From assembly GCA_020466095.1 (NCBI GenBank), contig CM035809.1, forward strand, positions 3,401,309 to 3,465,308: DNA of 64,000 nt, written 5' to 3'. Of the stretch, positions 10,218 to 20,465 are shown piece by piece. Source of the DNA: Chlorops oryzae (taxonomy: Eukaryota; Arthropoda; Insecta; Diptera; Chloropidae). The position numbers and the translations under genes are program-made. Every line of letters begins with the position of its first letter. Position 1 is the first letter of the stretch. Below the pieces are notes generated by a model that saw nothing but the letters and a program-made list of their open reading frames with translations, did no database searches and was not told where the DNA came from.

Positions 10218-10502
10218 TTTCACTGATTGCGTTTTTTAGTTAAACTAAGTAAAAGCCTACCAGTCTCACCAAAATAGGAGTTTGATCTCAAGGAATCGAG
10301 CTGAAGGTGGTTTTTATGCATACAAGTATTAGCTCGGACTCAGAGAGAGCTTTATATATTAAGCAATTGCTCAGCAGTAAGATCAATCTCAAAACATGAG
10401 ATTGAGCTCATGATTAATTGCTTTGTTATGCATGCGAAAGTGAGCAATTGCTCAAAAACTTGAGAAAAAGTTTAGAACTCATTATTATGCATACGACCCC
10501 CT

Positions 10503-11066
10503 GTCTTTATCCTGTATTATACTGTATTTTGGCAATAAAACCGTGAAGTTGTGATTTTGTGAAAAACTTTTGCTCAGACTGAAACATCAGAGAATGGAAA
10601 AATGAAAAAGTTCCAAATTTTAAATCATTTCGGCGCTGGAGGCTGCGACTAAAAAGCAATAGCAACAATGTTTGAGTACATTATCTGCTTACCTGAATCA
10701 ACTGGCTCAGTTGAGTAAAAATTTTCATTTCAAAGACACTTAAAGCCATTAACAAATTTTAAAATACAATGCATGGAATTTACCTAAGCTTAAAGCTTAA
10801 AGTTGCTTTGTTAAAATGCTCCCAAAGATAAGTTCAAAGACAATTCCCAGGTCGAAAGTTTAAAAATTGAAGCAATTTACTTTTTTTAAACTTTTATTTA
10901 CCTGATAGAAAAAGCTTACAAATGTGAGGATAACAAACTGAAATGTTACTAAATTTGCACATATTTTGATTTCTTTCATATAAAAAAGGCTCCTGTTTTT
11001 GGAAAACAAGATCCTGTAAAATGAATTATTTTGATCATTTTATCATGTATTTTCACTCAATTTAAC
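10503..11066. other. AT-rich stretch with no gene seen
   Basis: Nothing recognisable between the Harbinger element and the palindromic MITE at 11067. Confidence 0.5.
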
Positions 11067-11228
11067 GCTGATTTACAATAAGGCAGTGGCAGTGACAGTT
11101 TTCAAAATCTTAAAGAGCACTGTTTGATATGAAACAAATTCCACAACGTATTGTAATTTGTTTCATATCAAATAGTGCTATTTAAAATTTTGAAAACTAG
11201 CACTGCCACTGCCTTTTTGTAAATCAGC
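11067..11228. mobile_element. Palindromic MITE
   Basis: Nearly the whole 162 bp is one inverted repeat. The left arm runs GCTGATTTACAATAAGGCAG, GGCAGTGACAGTTTTCAAAA and GATATGAAACAAATT. The right arm is its complement, with a loop of only about 15 bp (CCACAACGTATTG). The few arm mismatches suggest fairly recent origin. It has no coding capacity, and no clear target duplication was identified. Confidence 0.8.
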
Positions 11229-11273
11229 CTTAAAATGGGAGGCTTAGTTATGGGTCTTAATATCTAAAGCTTG

Positions 11274-11425
11274 TATTACACTGTTTGGCATTTGGCCAAA
11301 TATTTGGAATAAAATTTTTTACAAATATTTGATAAAATATTGTGTTTGATCGGCATATAAAAATAGGGTATTACACTGTTTGGCATATAAATAAAATATT
11401 TGGAACTTTTTTGTTTGGCTTGAGA
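11274..11425 (+). repeat. TATTACACTGTTTGGCAT repeat, left copies
   Basis: The motif TATTACACTGTTTGGCAT occurs twice here (about 11274 and 11367). The second copy is followed by AAATATTTGGAACTTTTTTG and TTTGGCTTGA. The same longer block recurs in the same orientation at 16478-16535. The two sites bracket about 5 kb that includes the SKP1-like gene and several MITEs. They may be ends of a degraded large element or independent insertions. Confidence 0.6.
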
Positions 11426-11580
11426 ATTACAAAAATGGTTTTTTTTTTTTACTGTGACTGGAGATATTCGATCGAAGTATCAATCGGCTAAATGTAAAGT
11501 TTTTAAAAAATTTTCGTAACTTTATAAATTTCCATTTTTTAAGGAAAAAAGTAAACAGCAATGAAAGAAACCCAACAGGA

Positions 11581-12006
11581 ATGGCAACCATAAAATTGCA
11601 GTCTTCGAATGGAGATATATTTATTGTCGATATGAGTATTATGAACACATGCGGAATGATAAAGGAACTGTTGGAAATTAATGGCGACTATATACGACTT
11701 CCCGTTATAGACTCCATTGTTTTGGATCGGATAATCGCCTGGGCCAAGTATCATTATCACAACTCTCCAAACACAGCACAGACGAAAGCCTGGGAATGTC
11801 AATTTTTTCAGTCCAACAAAGCTCGAACTTTGCAAATAGTTCTAGCAGCGAATTTACTGAAAATCAAAAGACTAGCTAACGCGGGCTGTCACTTTATTGA
11901 AAGCCTAGAACGTGCTGAAATCGTTGCATTGACAAGAAATAGACAAAGTGTTACGCAGAGTGAAGGGCTTCGCAACAAACCAACGCCATACTTCGACGTA
12001 AACTAG
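11581..12006 (+). CDS. SKP1-like protein (divergent, intronless paralogue)
   Basis: The 141-aa product begins MATIKLQSSNGDIF, matching the conserved SKP1 start (IKLQSSDGEIF). The POZ-like fold follows: a segment ending MIKELLE (residues about 25-31), LPVIDSIVLDRIIAWAKYH (40-58), then FFQSNKARTLQIVLAANLLK (about 74-93) and IKRLANAGCHFIESL. SKP1 bridges CUL1 and F-box proteins in SCF ubiquitin ligases in cytosol and nucleus. This copy is about 20 residues shorter than typical SKP1. It lacks the acidic loops and has no recognisable form of the C-terminal helices that grip the F-box and end in WC, so it may bind CUL1 but not F-box proteins. AATAAA lies at 12070-12075, 64 bp after the stop. It sits on the strand opposite TkR86C within that gene's presumed intron. 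It is either a fast-evolving paralogue, as flies have several, or an open pseudogene; the uninterrupted frame favours the first. Confidence 0.75.
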   Translation: MATIKLQSSNGDIFIVDMSIMNTCGMIKELLEINGDYIRLPVIDSIVLDRIIAWAKYHYHNSPNTAQTKAWECQFFQSNKARTLQIVLAANLLKIKRLANAGCHFIESLERAEIVALTRNRQSVTQSEGLRNKPTPYFDVN

Positions 12007-12079
12007 CTTCAAGTTCTCTAAAGAATTTTTTTTAGTTATTGTTGAGATAAAACGCTGTAAACTCAAAAGAAATAAACGA

Positions 12080-12862
12080 TGTCGGAAAAACGGGAGAAAA
12101 TCGTTAGGAGTAGTTGCGTATAAAAGGTTAATATTTTTCAAATTAGTTTTTCTAAATTATTTCATCTAATCGCTATGCATAACGATCGAGTGGACATTTT
12201 CAGTGAAATTTAAAGTTTATTCTATGCACTGAGAAAAAAAGGGAATTTATTTTTTAAATTTTGCTCTAAATACTTTCGCTCTTAATTTTTTGTTATCAAA
12301 AGCTACGAGAGAAATGCAACAACCCAGCGACGCACAGTGCCGTGTCCCCATACAACTTGTGGCCAAAACTAGGAGTTGCGTAAGAGCAATAAAATATGGC
12401 AGGGATGTTTCTTGGTATGAAATTAAGAAATTTTGAAAAAATTGTGAAAAACGGACCACTCCACCCCCTTCTTCCATATAAAGGGGGTTCCCAAACTTCG
12501 AAAATTGGGACCTACAGACCTGAAATTCAATATTGAGTTGGAAAATTTTAATTTCATGATGCTGCCACGCCTACTTTTTTTTTCTACGTATGAAAATTTC
12601 AAAAATATTTTTGAATTTTCTTTATTTGTCGTGCCAAAGAAAAAAAATATGATATCTCAAAAACACTCAAATTCATCGTATGTAATTACATATTTCTCTT
12701 AAGTTTGATACTAAGATTTGTGCTTTTAGTGCTTTTTCGCCTTTATTTTGGCCTTGGGCCACTATACAAAAAGTGAAATTATTATCGCGGACGCTGCTGA
12801 ATTTTTTGTATTATATAATACTTTCAGTATTAAAGTATATTGTAATTACAGATATATAATTT
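12080..12862. other. AT-rich stretch with no gene seen
   Basis: The ORFs 12477-12247 (minus) and 12505-12702 (plus) show no family resemblance. The region fills the gap between the SKP1-like gene and a hAT relic. Confidence 0.45.
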
Positions 12863-12954
12863 TATATAAGTAGGGCCACCATACTTTTTTCGCATCAAAT
12901 CAGTACAAATTGCCAAATACAGAGTAAAAAATCAGTACAAATCAGTATACTTTT

Positions 12955-13167
12955 ATATATGGGTATTTCAAGAAAAAGTAAACTTTTTGTCACGTCCGAA
13001 CATATCTAATTGCCTTTCTGATCGGCGTAAATTTTTCATAAGTATAAAATTCCGGAAGAGCTGCATGATAATAGTTAGAAACAAAATTACAATTTTCCAC
13101 ATTCTTCAATTCGGGACTTAAAATTGATAAAGTAACTGCCACGTCCGTTTGGAAATACCCATATATA
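12955..13167. mobile_element. Small MITE nested in the hAT relic
   Basis: TATATATGGGTATTTCAAG on the left faces GGAAATACCCATATATA on the right. CACGTCCG lies just inside on both sides, at about 12991 and 13140, but in direct rather than inverted orientation. The 210-bp unit has no ORF. It is placed within the subterminal part of the hAT element and so inserted later. Confidence 0.55.
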
Positions 13168-13288
13168 AAAAAATCTTTTTATTCAAGTGGAAAGATATTT
13201 CGAAGTGAAAACAAGATCTAAGATCTTTTAAAAAAATGAAAACTGTATTTGTTTACCAAATTCTTGGATTAGCTTGGTAATATTGGCT

Positions 13289-13670
13289 CTAAAAGTTGTA
13301 TTTATCACTGATCGCAATTTGTTTTAAAAGCTGTGGGTGTTCCTTCAGAAAATCGAAGAAATCAACGCAATTAAAGTTTGAATTAAATTTTACTAATAAA
13401 ATTGATAATAAGGTGACGATTGGACGACTCAGATTTTCAAAAATGCGTTCAACTGGTGCGCTGGTTCCAGGCAAGCAAAGAATGAATTGAATGAGAACCA
13501 AATTCAAAATAGTGCATTTGCGCAGCATCCATGTGCTTAAAAATTTCAACCCATCTACTTTCTATTTCAACTTTCTCTGAGTTCCACTCCAATATTTTAT
13601 CCAGTGCACAATACGACTTCACGTAGCCATACTGAGAGTGACACATTCTGAGTCTGTGTTTATTGTGCAC
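13289..13670 (-). pseudogene. hAT transposase C-terminal fragment
   Basis: Two overlapping minus-strand frames (13670-13449 and 13549-13289) read as one broken protein. The second contains CLPGTSAPVERIFENLSR, then LVKFNSNFNCVDFFDFLKEH and PQLLKQIAISDKY. This matches the hAT family C-terminal dimerisation region, with its P.(T/S)...ER.FS signature and a following FY.FL...P.LL pattern typical of ZBED-like hAT proteins. The change of frame near 13500 and the missing catalytic domain make it non-functional. Confidence 0.75.
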
Positions 13671-14196
13671 AAATTGATTTGAGAAAACTTCAAGAATCAG
13701 TACTTAAGCAGTACCGATTTTCAATCAGTACAATGAGCCGAAAATCAGTACATCTGGTGGGCTTACATATAAGTATTTTTTTAATACCTTTTTAAAAAAA
13801 TTTGTTTTTCTTTTTGCCATTAATTCGCTTTGTTTTCCTTTGACAAGCAATATAAATATCTTGTAAACGAAAACAAAATTAATATTTTTTTAAAAAAAAG
13901 TTAAAACCTTTATTTATAATTTGACGTACGAAACATAAAGGTCGAAACATAATAGACGCAATTACAATTTTTTAAACTTATTAATTGAAACATAAAAGTA
14001 CCACATTTTAAAGCTGCTTTACGAGCATTGTCAATTTTGACGGTCCGCTATGACAAAACCGCTTAGAATATTTGAAAAATAAATTTGGATTCCTATATTT
14101 CCTATAATAACGCACCAAAAATTTTTTTTAAATCACATCGAATTTGTGTATTTTTGGCCGCTCACACGACACTGTGCGACGCATATAGAACCATAT

Positions 14197-14345
14197 AGAA
14201 CTATATAGCTGCAACTTCGGCCAAATTTTGGCGCGTTTTTGTATGTTTTGGTGAAAAGTTCAACTGTGGTGAACCACGCCATAACTCAAACTATAGTATG
14301 GTGAACCACGTAATAGCTTTTGGCCGAAGTTGCAGCTATAGTTCT
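14197..14345. mobile_element. MITE, copy 1 of the CTGCAACTTCGGCC family
   Basis: Inverted ends AGAACTATATAGCTGCAACT and AGTTGCAGCTATAGTTCT enclose GTGGTGAACCACGCC-type internal sequence. A second copy in the opposite orientation starts 324 bp to the right, so the pair could pair with each other. It has no ORF. Confidence 0.75.
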
Positions 14346-14668
14346 AAATAGTTGCGCCCACAAAATTCATTACTAAAAGCCTACATGTAGTATAATGCCT
14401 TTGCTGCTATTGCATTCAGGGTTGCATTTAGATGTTTTTTTTTACAAGTAAATTCTTTCGTACTGCTATGTTCTCCTTATTCCGGGTTAGGGCTATCGGC
14501 GAAATCCATGGTTACGAATGTCAAACGCATATAAAAAAATCATCCCGAAAATTTACCCTAGGTTAACATATATTTCTGAGGCTAGCACAGAGTTTCATTT
14601 AAATTTTCAGTTCCATTTGCTTACACCGAATACAAAAACCGGGTAAAAATTTATTACGACACTGACAG

Positions 14669-14849
14669 GCATATAGAACTATAGCTGCAACCTCGGCCAA
14701 AAGCTATTACGTGATACACCACACTTTCTATTACGTGGTTCACCACAACACTCGACTTATGGCGTGGTTCACCACAGTTGAACTTTTTCACCAAATCATG
14801 CCATAACGCGCCAAAATTTGGCCGAAGTTGCAGCTATAGTTCTATATGC
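14669..14849. mobile_element. MITE, copy 2 of the CTGCAACTTCGGCC family
   Basis: GCATATAGAACTATAGCTGC and its complement form the ends. The flanks TGACAG (14663-14668) and TGACAG (14850-14855) are a perfect short target duplication. Internally it resembles the reverse complement of copy 1, with GTGGTTCACCACA motifs, and carries an additional roughly 30 bp. Confidence 0.8.
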
Positions 14850-15193
14850 TGACAGGAAACTTCCACGTGCAGAAAATGAGTGGTGAATGAATGATAGCAT
14901 TCTCAAAAAAAGGGCACTTTATTCTTAACCCTAGTCCACAACGGAAGAGAAATGACCTGAAGGAATTTTGGTCGCCAGCTGTCAAGTTTTCGTTTGCATT
15001 TCTCTTCTTTTGTGGATAACAAAAAGGAATTTTTTTTCTTTTGCATTCCTCTTCATTTCGCGAAGAAATATCTCCCATACATTTTATATGGAAAAAATTC
15101 CTTCAGGTCTTCCTTTGTGTACTAGGGTTTAAATTGAAAAACAAAAAGGTTTATGCTCAAATCTTTCACAAATGGAACTCAAATGTTAATCAC

Positions 15194-15407
15194 GGGTGCT
15201 ATGAAAATCAATAGTTTTCAGAATCGGATTTGAAATCATCATTTATTTTGTACAGATGGATTGGAAATCAATTAAGGGTTTGGGCAACGATTCATTTTTC
15301 GAAAAAGATGCAATTACCAAAAGCCATATTCGATTATAAAGATCCCTGCACCACATAATTAATGGCTTCAAAACCAATTCTGACGACTATTGATTTCCAT
15401 AACACCC
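15194..15407. mobile_element. MITE with ~30-bp inverted ends
   Basis: GGGTGCTATGAAAATCAATAG faces CTATTGATTTCCATAACACCC. The interior (about 150 bp) is AT-rich and non-coding. Confidence 0.6.
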
Positions 15408-15424
15408 CTGAATATCAAACAATA

Positions 15425-15530
15425 GGTCTGTTTCCGTACTGCACAAAACTACCCAAAACTGCCCAATTTATCCCGATTTTCATACAGTTTTCAAAAAATT
15501 GGGCAGTTTCGTGCAGTACGGGAACAGACC
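15425..15530. mobile_element. Short palindromic MITE with TA flanks
   Basis: GGTCTGTTTCCGTACTGCAC on the left and GTGCAGTACGGGAACAGACC on the right, with a further CTGCCCAATT/AATTGGGCAG inner pair. TA flanks both ends (15423-15424 and 15531-15532), as for Tc1/mariner-type insertion. Confidence 0.75.
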
Positions 15531-15935
15531 TAATAATTTTCGGTTTGAGAATTATATGAGAATCGGATTTATTTTGTGTATTGAAAAGGTTGAAGCAGAA
15601 ACCTTGGGCTTTATTAGTTTCCATAGCTGTGGAAATAATTTTTCATACAAAAGAAAACTCTAGACAGTGGAAACTCTCCGAGGGTACAAAATGTGCATAT
15701 TTTTGCTGGGATACCACAAATTTTTTTAACCCTATACCTCCATCGTCTCTAGAGTCTAGACGGAATTCGTTTCGAAAAAATTAAAAAAATTAAAATTAAA
15801 ATTAAAATAATTTCAGACGCGCTTTTTTCTGCCAATAAAGATATTTAAAAGCTCTAAACATTTAATCAAACAAGTTCACTTTTAATAAAAGTAAAAACAC
15901 CAAACTCTTTAACCAAAAATTAATTTTTAAATTAA

Positions 15936-16459
15936 GCTCAAAATCCAACATTGCGAGAGCCCGATGCGAGAGTGCGCGACGTCACGAAAATGTGTTACGT
16001 GACACATTTCAATCTCCAATGAGAGTTTTGGGTCACGCAGATGAAAGCATAATTTCACTTCTAGTAATGCAATATTTGAACCAAGTACCAATCTAACGAG
16101 TACCGAGTACTCATAAAAATTATACGCTTTCACTTGAGTTTAAATTTTAATTCAAAATTTTCAAAATGAAACAAAGCTCGCGAAATATTCTAAAAGCTCT
16201 TTTATTACGGAACAGTGAACAGTTTTTATTTTACTAGTTTAAGCGAGTACCCAATAGCGAGTACTCAAAAAATAGCTACATCATTAACCTGTCAAATTGC
16301 CTCGCAACGAGAAATATTCAATTTTCCAAAATTTTCTCGCTACGAGGTCTCGCAGTGCGATACATTGGAGCTTGAACCATATGATTGAATGTATTGAACT
16401 TTGTGTGCGTCTCGTCTCGCGCTCTCGCATTGGGCTCTCGCAATGTTGGATTTTGGGCC
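15936..16459. mobile_element. MITE/non-autonomous DNA element with ~40-bp TIRs
   Basis: GCTCAAAATCCAACATTGCG plus AGAGCCCGATGCGAGAG on the left is inverted on the right as CTCTCGCATTGGGCTCTCGC plus AATGTTGGATTTTGGGC. The interior has no open frame of note. The superfamily cannot be told; the target duplication is not clear. Confidence 0.75.
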
Positions 16460-16477
16460 TTAGTATAGCTTATATTA

Positions 16478-16625
16478 CACTGCTTGGCATTTAAATAAAA
16501 TATTTGGAACTTTTTTGTTTGGCTTGAATCAGACAAATACATGTTTGGAGTAAGCGAGATTATTTGGATAGGCATTAGACTGTTTGTCATCAAATTATTT
16601 GACAAAAAGAAAGTATTTGGAAAAA
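16478..16625 (+). repeat. TATTACACTGTTTGGCAT repeat, right copy
   Basis: TATTACACTGCTTGGCATTT, then AATATTTGGAACTTTTTTG and TTTGGCTTGA, repeats the block at 11367-11425. Degraded copies of the AGACTGTTTGTCAT motif follow near 16575. Confidence 0.6.
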
Positions 16626-17586
16626 AAATGTGAGGACGCCTTTGCTGTAAACACTAATCACTTTTGATATAATTTCAAATGCAAAAACTGATGCGTCAAA
16701 TTGGAAAAAGCTAAAATTTTTTTCTTTGTGTAGAAATCCGGAAATTGTGCGGTCAGATAAAGCTCCGGTGCGAAACTCGATGAATCGAAAGAAACCAAAA
16801 TGCGGCTAAGCCAAACAAAAGCAGCTTTGAACTATTCAAATGCGATTCGATGATGCGGTCGGTGATTTCCGACAAAAAGCCAAATCCATTCGGTTGCACT
16901 AAAAGCGATGAATCGCTAATCAACAAAATTCCGATTAATTACTCCATCAAAGCTCGAATGGCGAAATGCTCTGAACGTATTGACAAACTTTTGAGTGGCC
17001 ATTGAATGTTCTAATAAAGTAAAAAAAACTTTTTCGAATTAGATTTTCGGTTGAGTCAATCTCAATCACGAGACAGCGGATTTTATAGAAGAGCATTCTT
17101 CTTGACCAAAAGCCGGAAAATGGATGAAAATTGGGAGTTTTTAATTTCGCTATGCATCTTTTGTCCTTTTTTAATGGTAAGTTAAGGATATTGGAAACGA
17201 ATTTAAGCAAAGAAACTCACCTAAGAGTTCAACTCTTGTACTGGGCTACTAACAAACAATAGTTTGCATACCAAAGTCTAGAAACAAAATGTGTACTGGG
17301 TTTAAAACTTCAGCAAGAAAGTCACGCCCTTAGTCTAACTGAAAACTAGTGCAATAATTTCTCCACCAATCAAATTGCGTATGCGAAAACTCTTGCTAAT
17401 TAGAGCAGCAGGTGACCCGATTATTGCATATAATGCGTGGTGACAATGATCGTTCACTTTGTCGCTGTGATCGCCTCGCTCAGTTAAGTTCAGTGCGGAA
17501 ATCGTTTTCTTTACCCGCTCATTTAGAAACTATTAAAGTTTCTTGGCAAATTTGCTTTAAAAAAATAAAAATAAAAATTAAAAAGT
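16626..17586. other. Stretch with no gene seen
   Basis: Somewhat less AT-rich than its neighbours, with short ORFs such as 17210-16947 (minus) and 17412-17594 (plus), none recognisable. No repeat boundaries were identified. Confidence 0.4.
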
Positions 17587-17960
17587 TTAAATAAATTTCA
17601 AATCGAAGCAAAAATTAATTTTGCTCAAAACGGACAAGGAACTTATTTTTTTTATTTGAGGCCATATTTCGGACTCCCAAGCATCCACAGTCGTGGCCAC
17701 CAATATTGCGCATAATCCACAACCAGTCCAGAGGAATAAAATTTGGAATATCCCCCATAGGAAATTTGTGGAATTCCCAAAAGAAAGAGGCATGTGGCGA
17801 GGTGCCACATGTAGAAAAGGGAAATCACGTGTCCAAACCTCATCTTCTCTGATCGGAAACTAAAGCCCGAAATTGGTCTCTCCTTTATACTCCGTACGGG
17901 TGCACTATCACTGCCGCGGTACCACCGTATGAGGTAAACGTGTGTTTTTTTTGCTGTCAC
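17587..17960 (-). other. Unrecognised minus-strand ORF cluster next to the assembly gap
   Basis: For about 300 bp two overlapping minus-strand frames are open (102 aa from 17960 and 73 aa from 17808). The shorter contains a hydrophobic stretch (FLWGIFQILFLWTGCGLC, then AILVATTV) followed by DAWESEIWPQIKK, which could be a membrane segment. The longer has PVRSIKERPISGFSF and YAQYWWPRLWMLG. I recognise neither. This could be an exon of an unknown gene or part of a transposon cut by the gap at 18017. Confidence 0.2.
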
Positions 17961-18016
17961 TTTTAACGTCCAAATCCATAGAAGACAGAAATTTTAAAAG
18001 CACGTGTCGGCGTAGA

Positions 18017-18116
18017 NNNNNNNNNNNNNNNNNNNNNNNNNNNNNNNNNNNNNNNNNNNNNNNNNNNNNNNNNNNNNNNNNNNNNNNNNNNNNNNNNNNN
18101 NNNNNNNNNNNNNNNN
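18017..18116. other. Assembly gap (100 N)
   Basis: Exactly 100 N, a conventional placeholder for a gap of unknown size. Translations across it are artefacts. Confidence 0.99.
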
Positions 18117-18590
18117 TTTTTTTTAAAGAAACACAACAATATCCCTGCCTTTTCAACACGGCATCTCACTTAGACATACATAGTTCATGTCTCGCCGTCT
18201 TTTAATCTTGATGGTATGACATCGAAACAAAATGAGACATTTTTCTGTGTGGATATTTGATATTAAGGATTTTTTTTTTGTCATTAAGAACCGAACAAGG
18301 TAAGATTATACATGTTTCTTCTCCCTTATCCACAAATGTAAATTCAAAACTATCGTTGTGTGAAAAGTCCTAGCTGCTAAGATCTCTTATACGGAAATCT
18401 TCTCTTGCCGTGTGAATTTTTATTAAAAGAACCCACAAAAAATTTTTTGAAGTCTTTAAAATTTTGAGTTTAAAATACTTAAGCTGGAATACTTTCTAGA
18501 GTTCTCAAAAATAGGAGTCACGAAGTAGTTTAAGCTTTTGGCTAACACCGTTCGAAAAAACCGTTAAAAATAGTGAAAAAACAAGTAAGA

Positions 18591-19759
18591 AAGCTAAAGT
18601 CGGTCAAGCCCGACTTTGAAATACCCAGCGTCCCGACATTATGAGCGCCTTGTTTTTCTTCTTATTTGTGGGCGTGGCAGTGGGAGGAACATAAATTATT
18701 TCCCTACACCTTTCATTCGCCTTGGTGAACCTATGTTGCGAATTTGAAGCTTCTACGCCTTTTACTTCGGAAGTTACGAAAAATCTTCATTTGTGGGCGT
18801 GGAAGTGGGCGGGCCGCACAAAATTTTTTCCTACACCTTTCGTTCGCCTTGGTGAACCTATGTTGCGAATTTGAAGCTTCTTCGCCTTTTACTTCGGAAG
18901 TTACGAAAAATCTTTATTTGTGGGCGTGGCAGTGGGCGGGCCACAAAAAATTTTTCCCTACACCTTTCATTCGCCTTGGTGAACCTATGTTGCGAATTCG
19001 AAGCTTCTACGCCTTTTACTTCGGAAGTTACGAAAAAATCTTCATTTGTGGGCGTGGCAGTGGGCGGGCCATAAAAAAATTTTCCCTACACCTTTCATTC
19101 GCCTTGGTGAACCTATGTTGCGAATTCGAAGCTTCTACGCCTTTTACTTCGAAAGTTACGAAAAATCTTCATTTGTGGGCGTGGCAGTGGGCGGGCTACA
19201 TAAATTTTTGTTCCTACACCTTTCATTTGCCTTGGTCAACCTATGCTGCGAATTTGAAGCTTCTACGCCTTTTACTTCACAAGTTACGATAAGCCCTTAT
19301 TTTTGGGCTTATTTGTGGGCGTGGCTCGAGGAGGGCGGCGTCCATTTTTTGCCAGGATATGTCCCTTTTCGTAGTTTACCAGCACACCAAATATCAATGG
19401 AATGTGTTGAGTGGTTCGCAAGTTACAAGCATTTTACTGAAAACACATTATATTCATTTGTGGGCGTGGCAGTGGCGGATGTCTCCATTTTTACTTAGGA
19501 TCATACTCGGATCCCGATATACCTGTGTGCCAAATTTCGACTTGATTGGTCTAGCCGTTTCGGAGGAGATCCGACCACGGACGGACGGACAGACGGACAG
19601 ACGGACAGACGGACGGACGGACGGCAGACGGTTATGTCTAAATCGATTCAGTTTTGATCCTGATCATTTCTATATATATTTTTCTATAGCTCCGGAGCTT
19701 AATTCTCCCTGTTACAAGATTTGCACAAAACTAATATACCCCGCTTACGCTGGGTATAA
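18591..19759 (+). mobile_element. HINE/DINE-1-like element, copy 3 (complete)
   Basis: It has the same head (ACAAGTAAGAAAGC, hairpin, AATACCCAGCG) and end (ACGCTGGGTATAA) as 988-2051, with five tandem 127-bp units (18664-19295) and a GACGGACA microsatellite (19580-19630). The frames open through it (18744-19292, 19046-19498) follow the tandem units and are not genes. It is highly similar to copy 2, which points to recent spread. Confidence 0.8.
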
Positions 19760-20168
19760 TGAACTATTTATGAAACAATTATTGTTGATTTGTCTTCACA
19801 TTTGACCGTAAAAGAAGAAAAAGCGGCTTGAAAGTCATACTGTGATAAGAGTTTTATTTTAGACTTTAAATTTATTTCGCCCTTCAAGGAAAACAAATAT
19901 CTTTTTGGACTATGAATAAAGCTGAAATGCTGCTGTTGGGCTCAAACTTTCGTGTGTAAAAATAGTCTTAAATAATTAGTAATGTTTGCTGGGTAGTTTT
20001 AGAAGCATACTTTATTGTATCAATTGGGAGTCACACAGGTATCTCCGATTCTAAAGAGGACTTTTTTCCAAGCTTTGAAAGGCCTTGTGGGACCCCGAAA
20101 CGGGCGAGATCCAAAAAATCGAAATAGGAGTTCTTAACCTCATTGATGTGCCTCCTAGTAAATATGTT
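19760..20168. other. AT-rich stretch with no gene seen
   Basis: Nothing recognisable between the HINE-like copy and the nested DNA elements. Confidence 0.45.
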
Positions 20169-20465
20169 CTTGTACCAAAGACCTTATAACTAAAAGATGG
20201 CGTAACGACCATACATTTGAAAATCCATAAGAATTTTCGAGGTGGCTCTATTAAAAAGCCACAGCCAAGGCATATTTTTGAGAGCGAAACGAAATCAAGT
20301 GGCTTCTGTGACATTCGTATTTTACGCCGATTTTAGTCGGCTGTGAGCTCAGTAACCGAATGAGCGTGAGCGCTGTGTCAAATAAAGTCGATGAAAGATG
20401 TTGTAGCGTAACTATGTGAGTGATTATATATGTGCATAATAACACATTCATTCCCATTCAAGCAA

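Larger units (their letters stand above)
9198..10499 (-). mobile_element. PIF/Harbinger-type DNA transposon, internally deleted
   Basis: The termini are near-perfect inverted repeats: GGGTCGTATGCATAATAATG on the left and CATTATTATGCATACGACCC on the right. They are flanked by a 3-bp duplication CCT (9195-9197 and 10500-10502). Subterminal regions carry further inverted GAGCTCA/TTGAGCT-rich motifs. The minus strand encodes the N-terminal part of a Harbinger-like transposase (10217-9936), and the plus strand has a small ORF (9471-9734). The 1.3-kb length is too short for a full two-gene Harbinger, so the catalytic region has been deleted. TIR and duplication are seen directly; the superfamily is inferred from the protein and the 3-bp duplication. 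Confidence 0.75.
12871..13765 (-). mobile_element. hAT transposon relic
   Basis: The ends are imperfect inverted repeats (TAGGGCCACCATAC and GTACATCTGGTGGGCTTA). They are flanked by an 8-bp duplication, TATATAAG at 12863-12870 and CATATAAG at 13766-13773, which differ at one base. Subterminal regions repeat CAGTACAAAT and ATCAGTAC on both sides, as expected for transposase-binding sites. The minus strand holds the C-terminal dimerisation part of a hAT transposase (13670-13289). An 895-bp total means most of the transposase is gone. Confidence 0.8.

Noticed and set aside
17908..18205. ORFs running through the N run, and one at 54345-54551
   Set aside because: They consist largely of gap characters and have no meaning.
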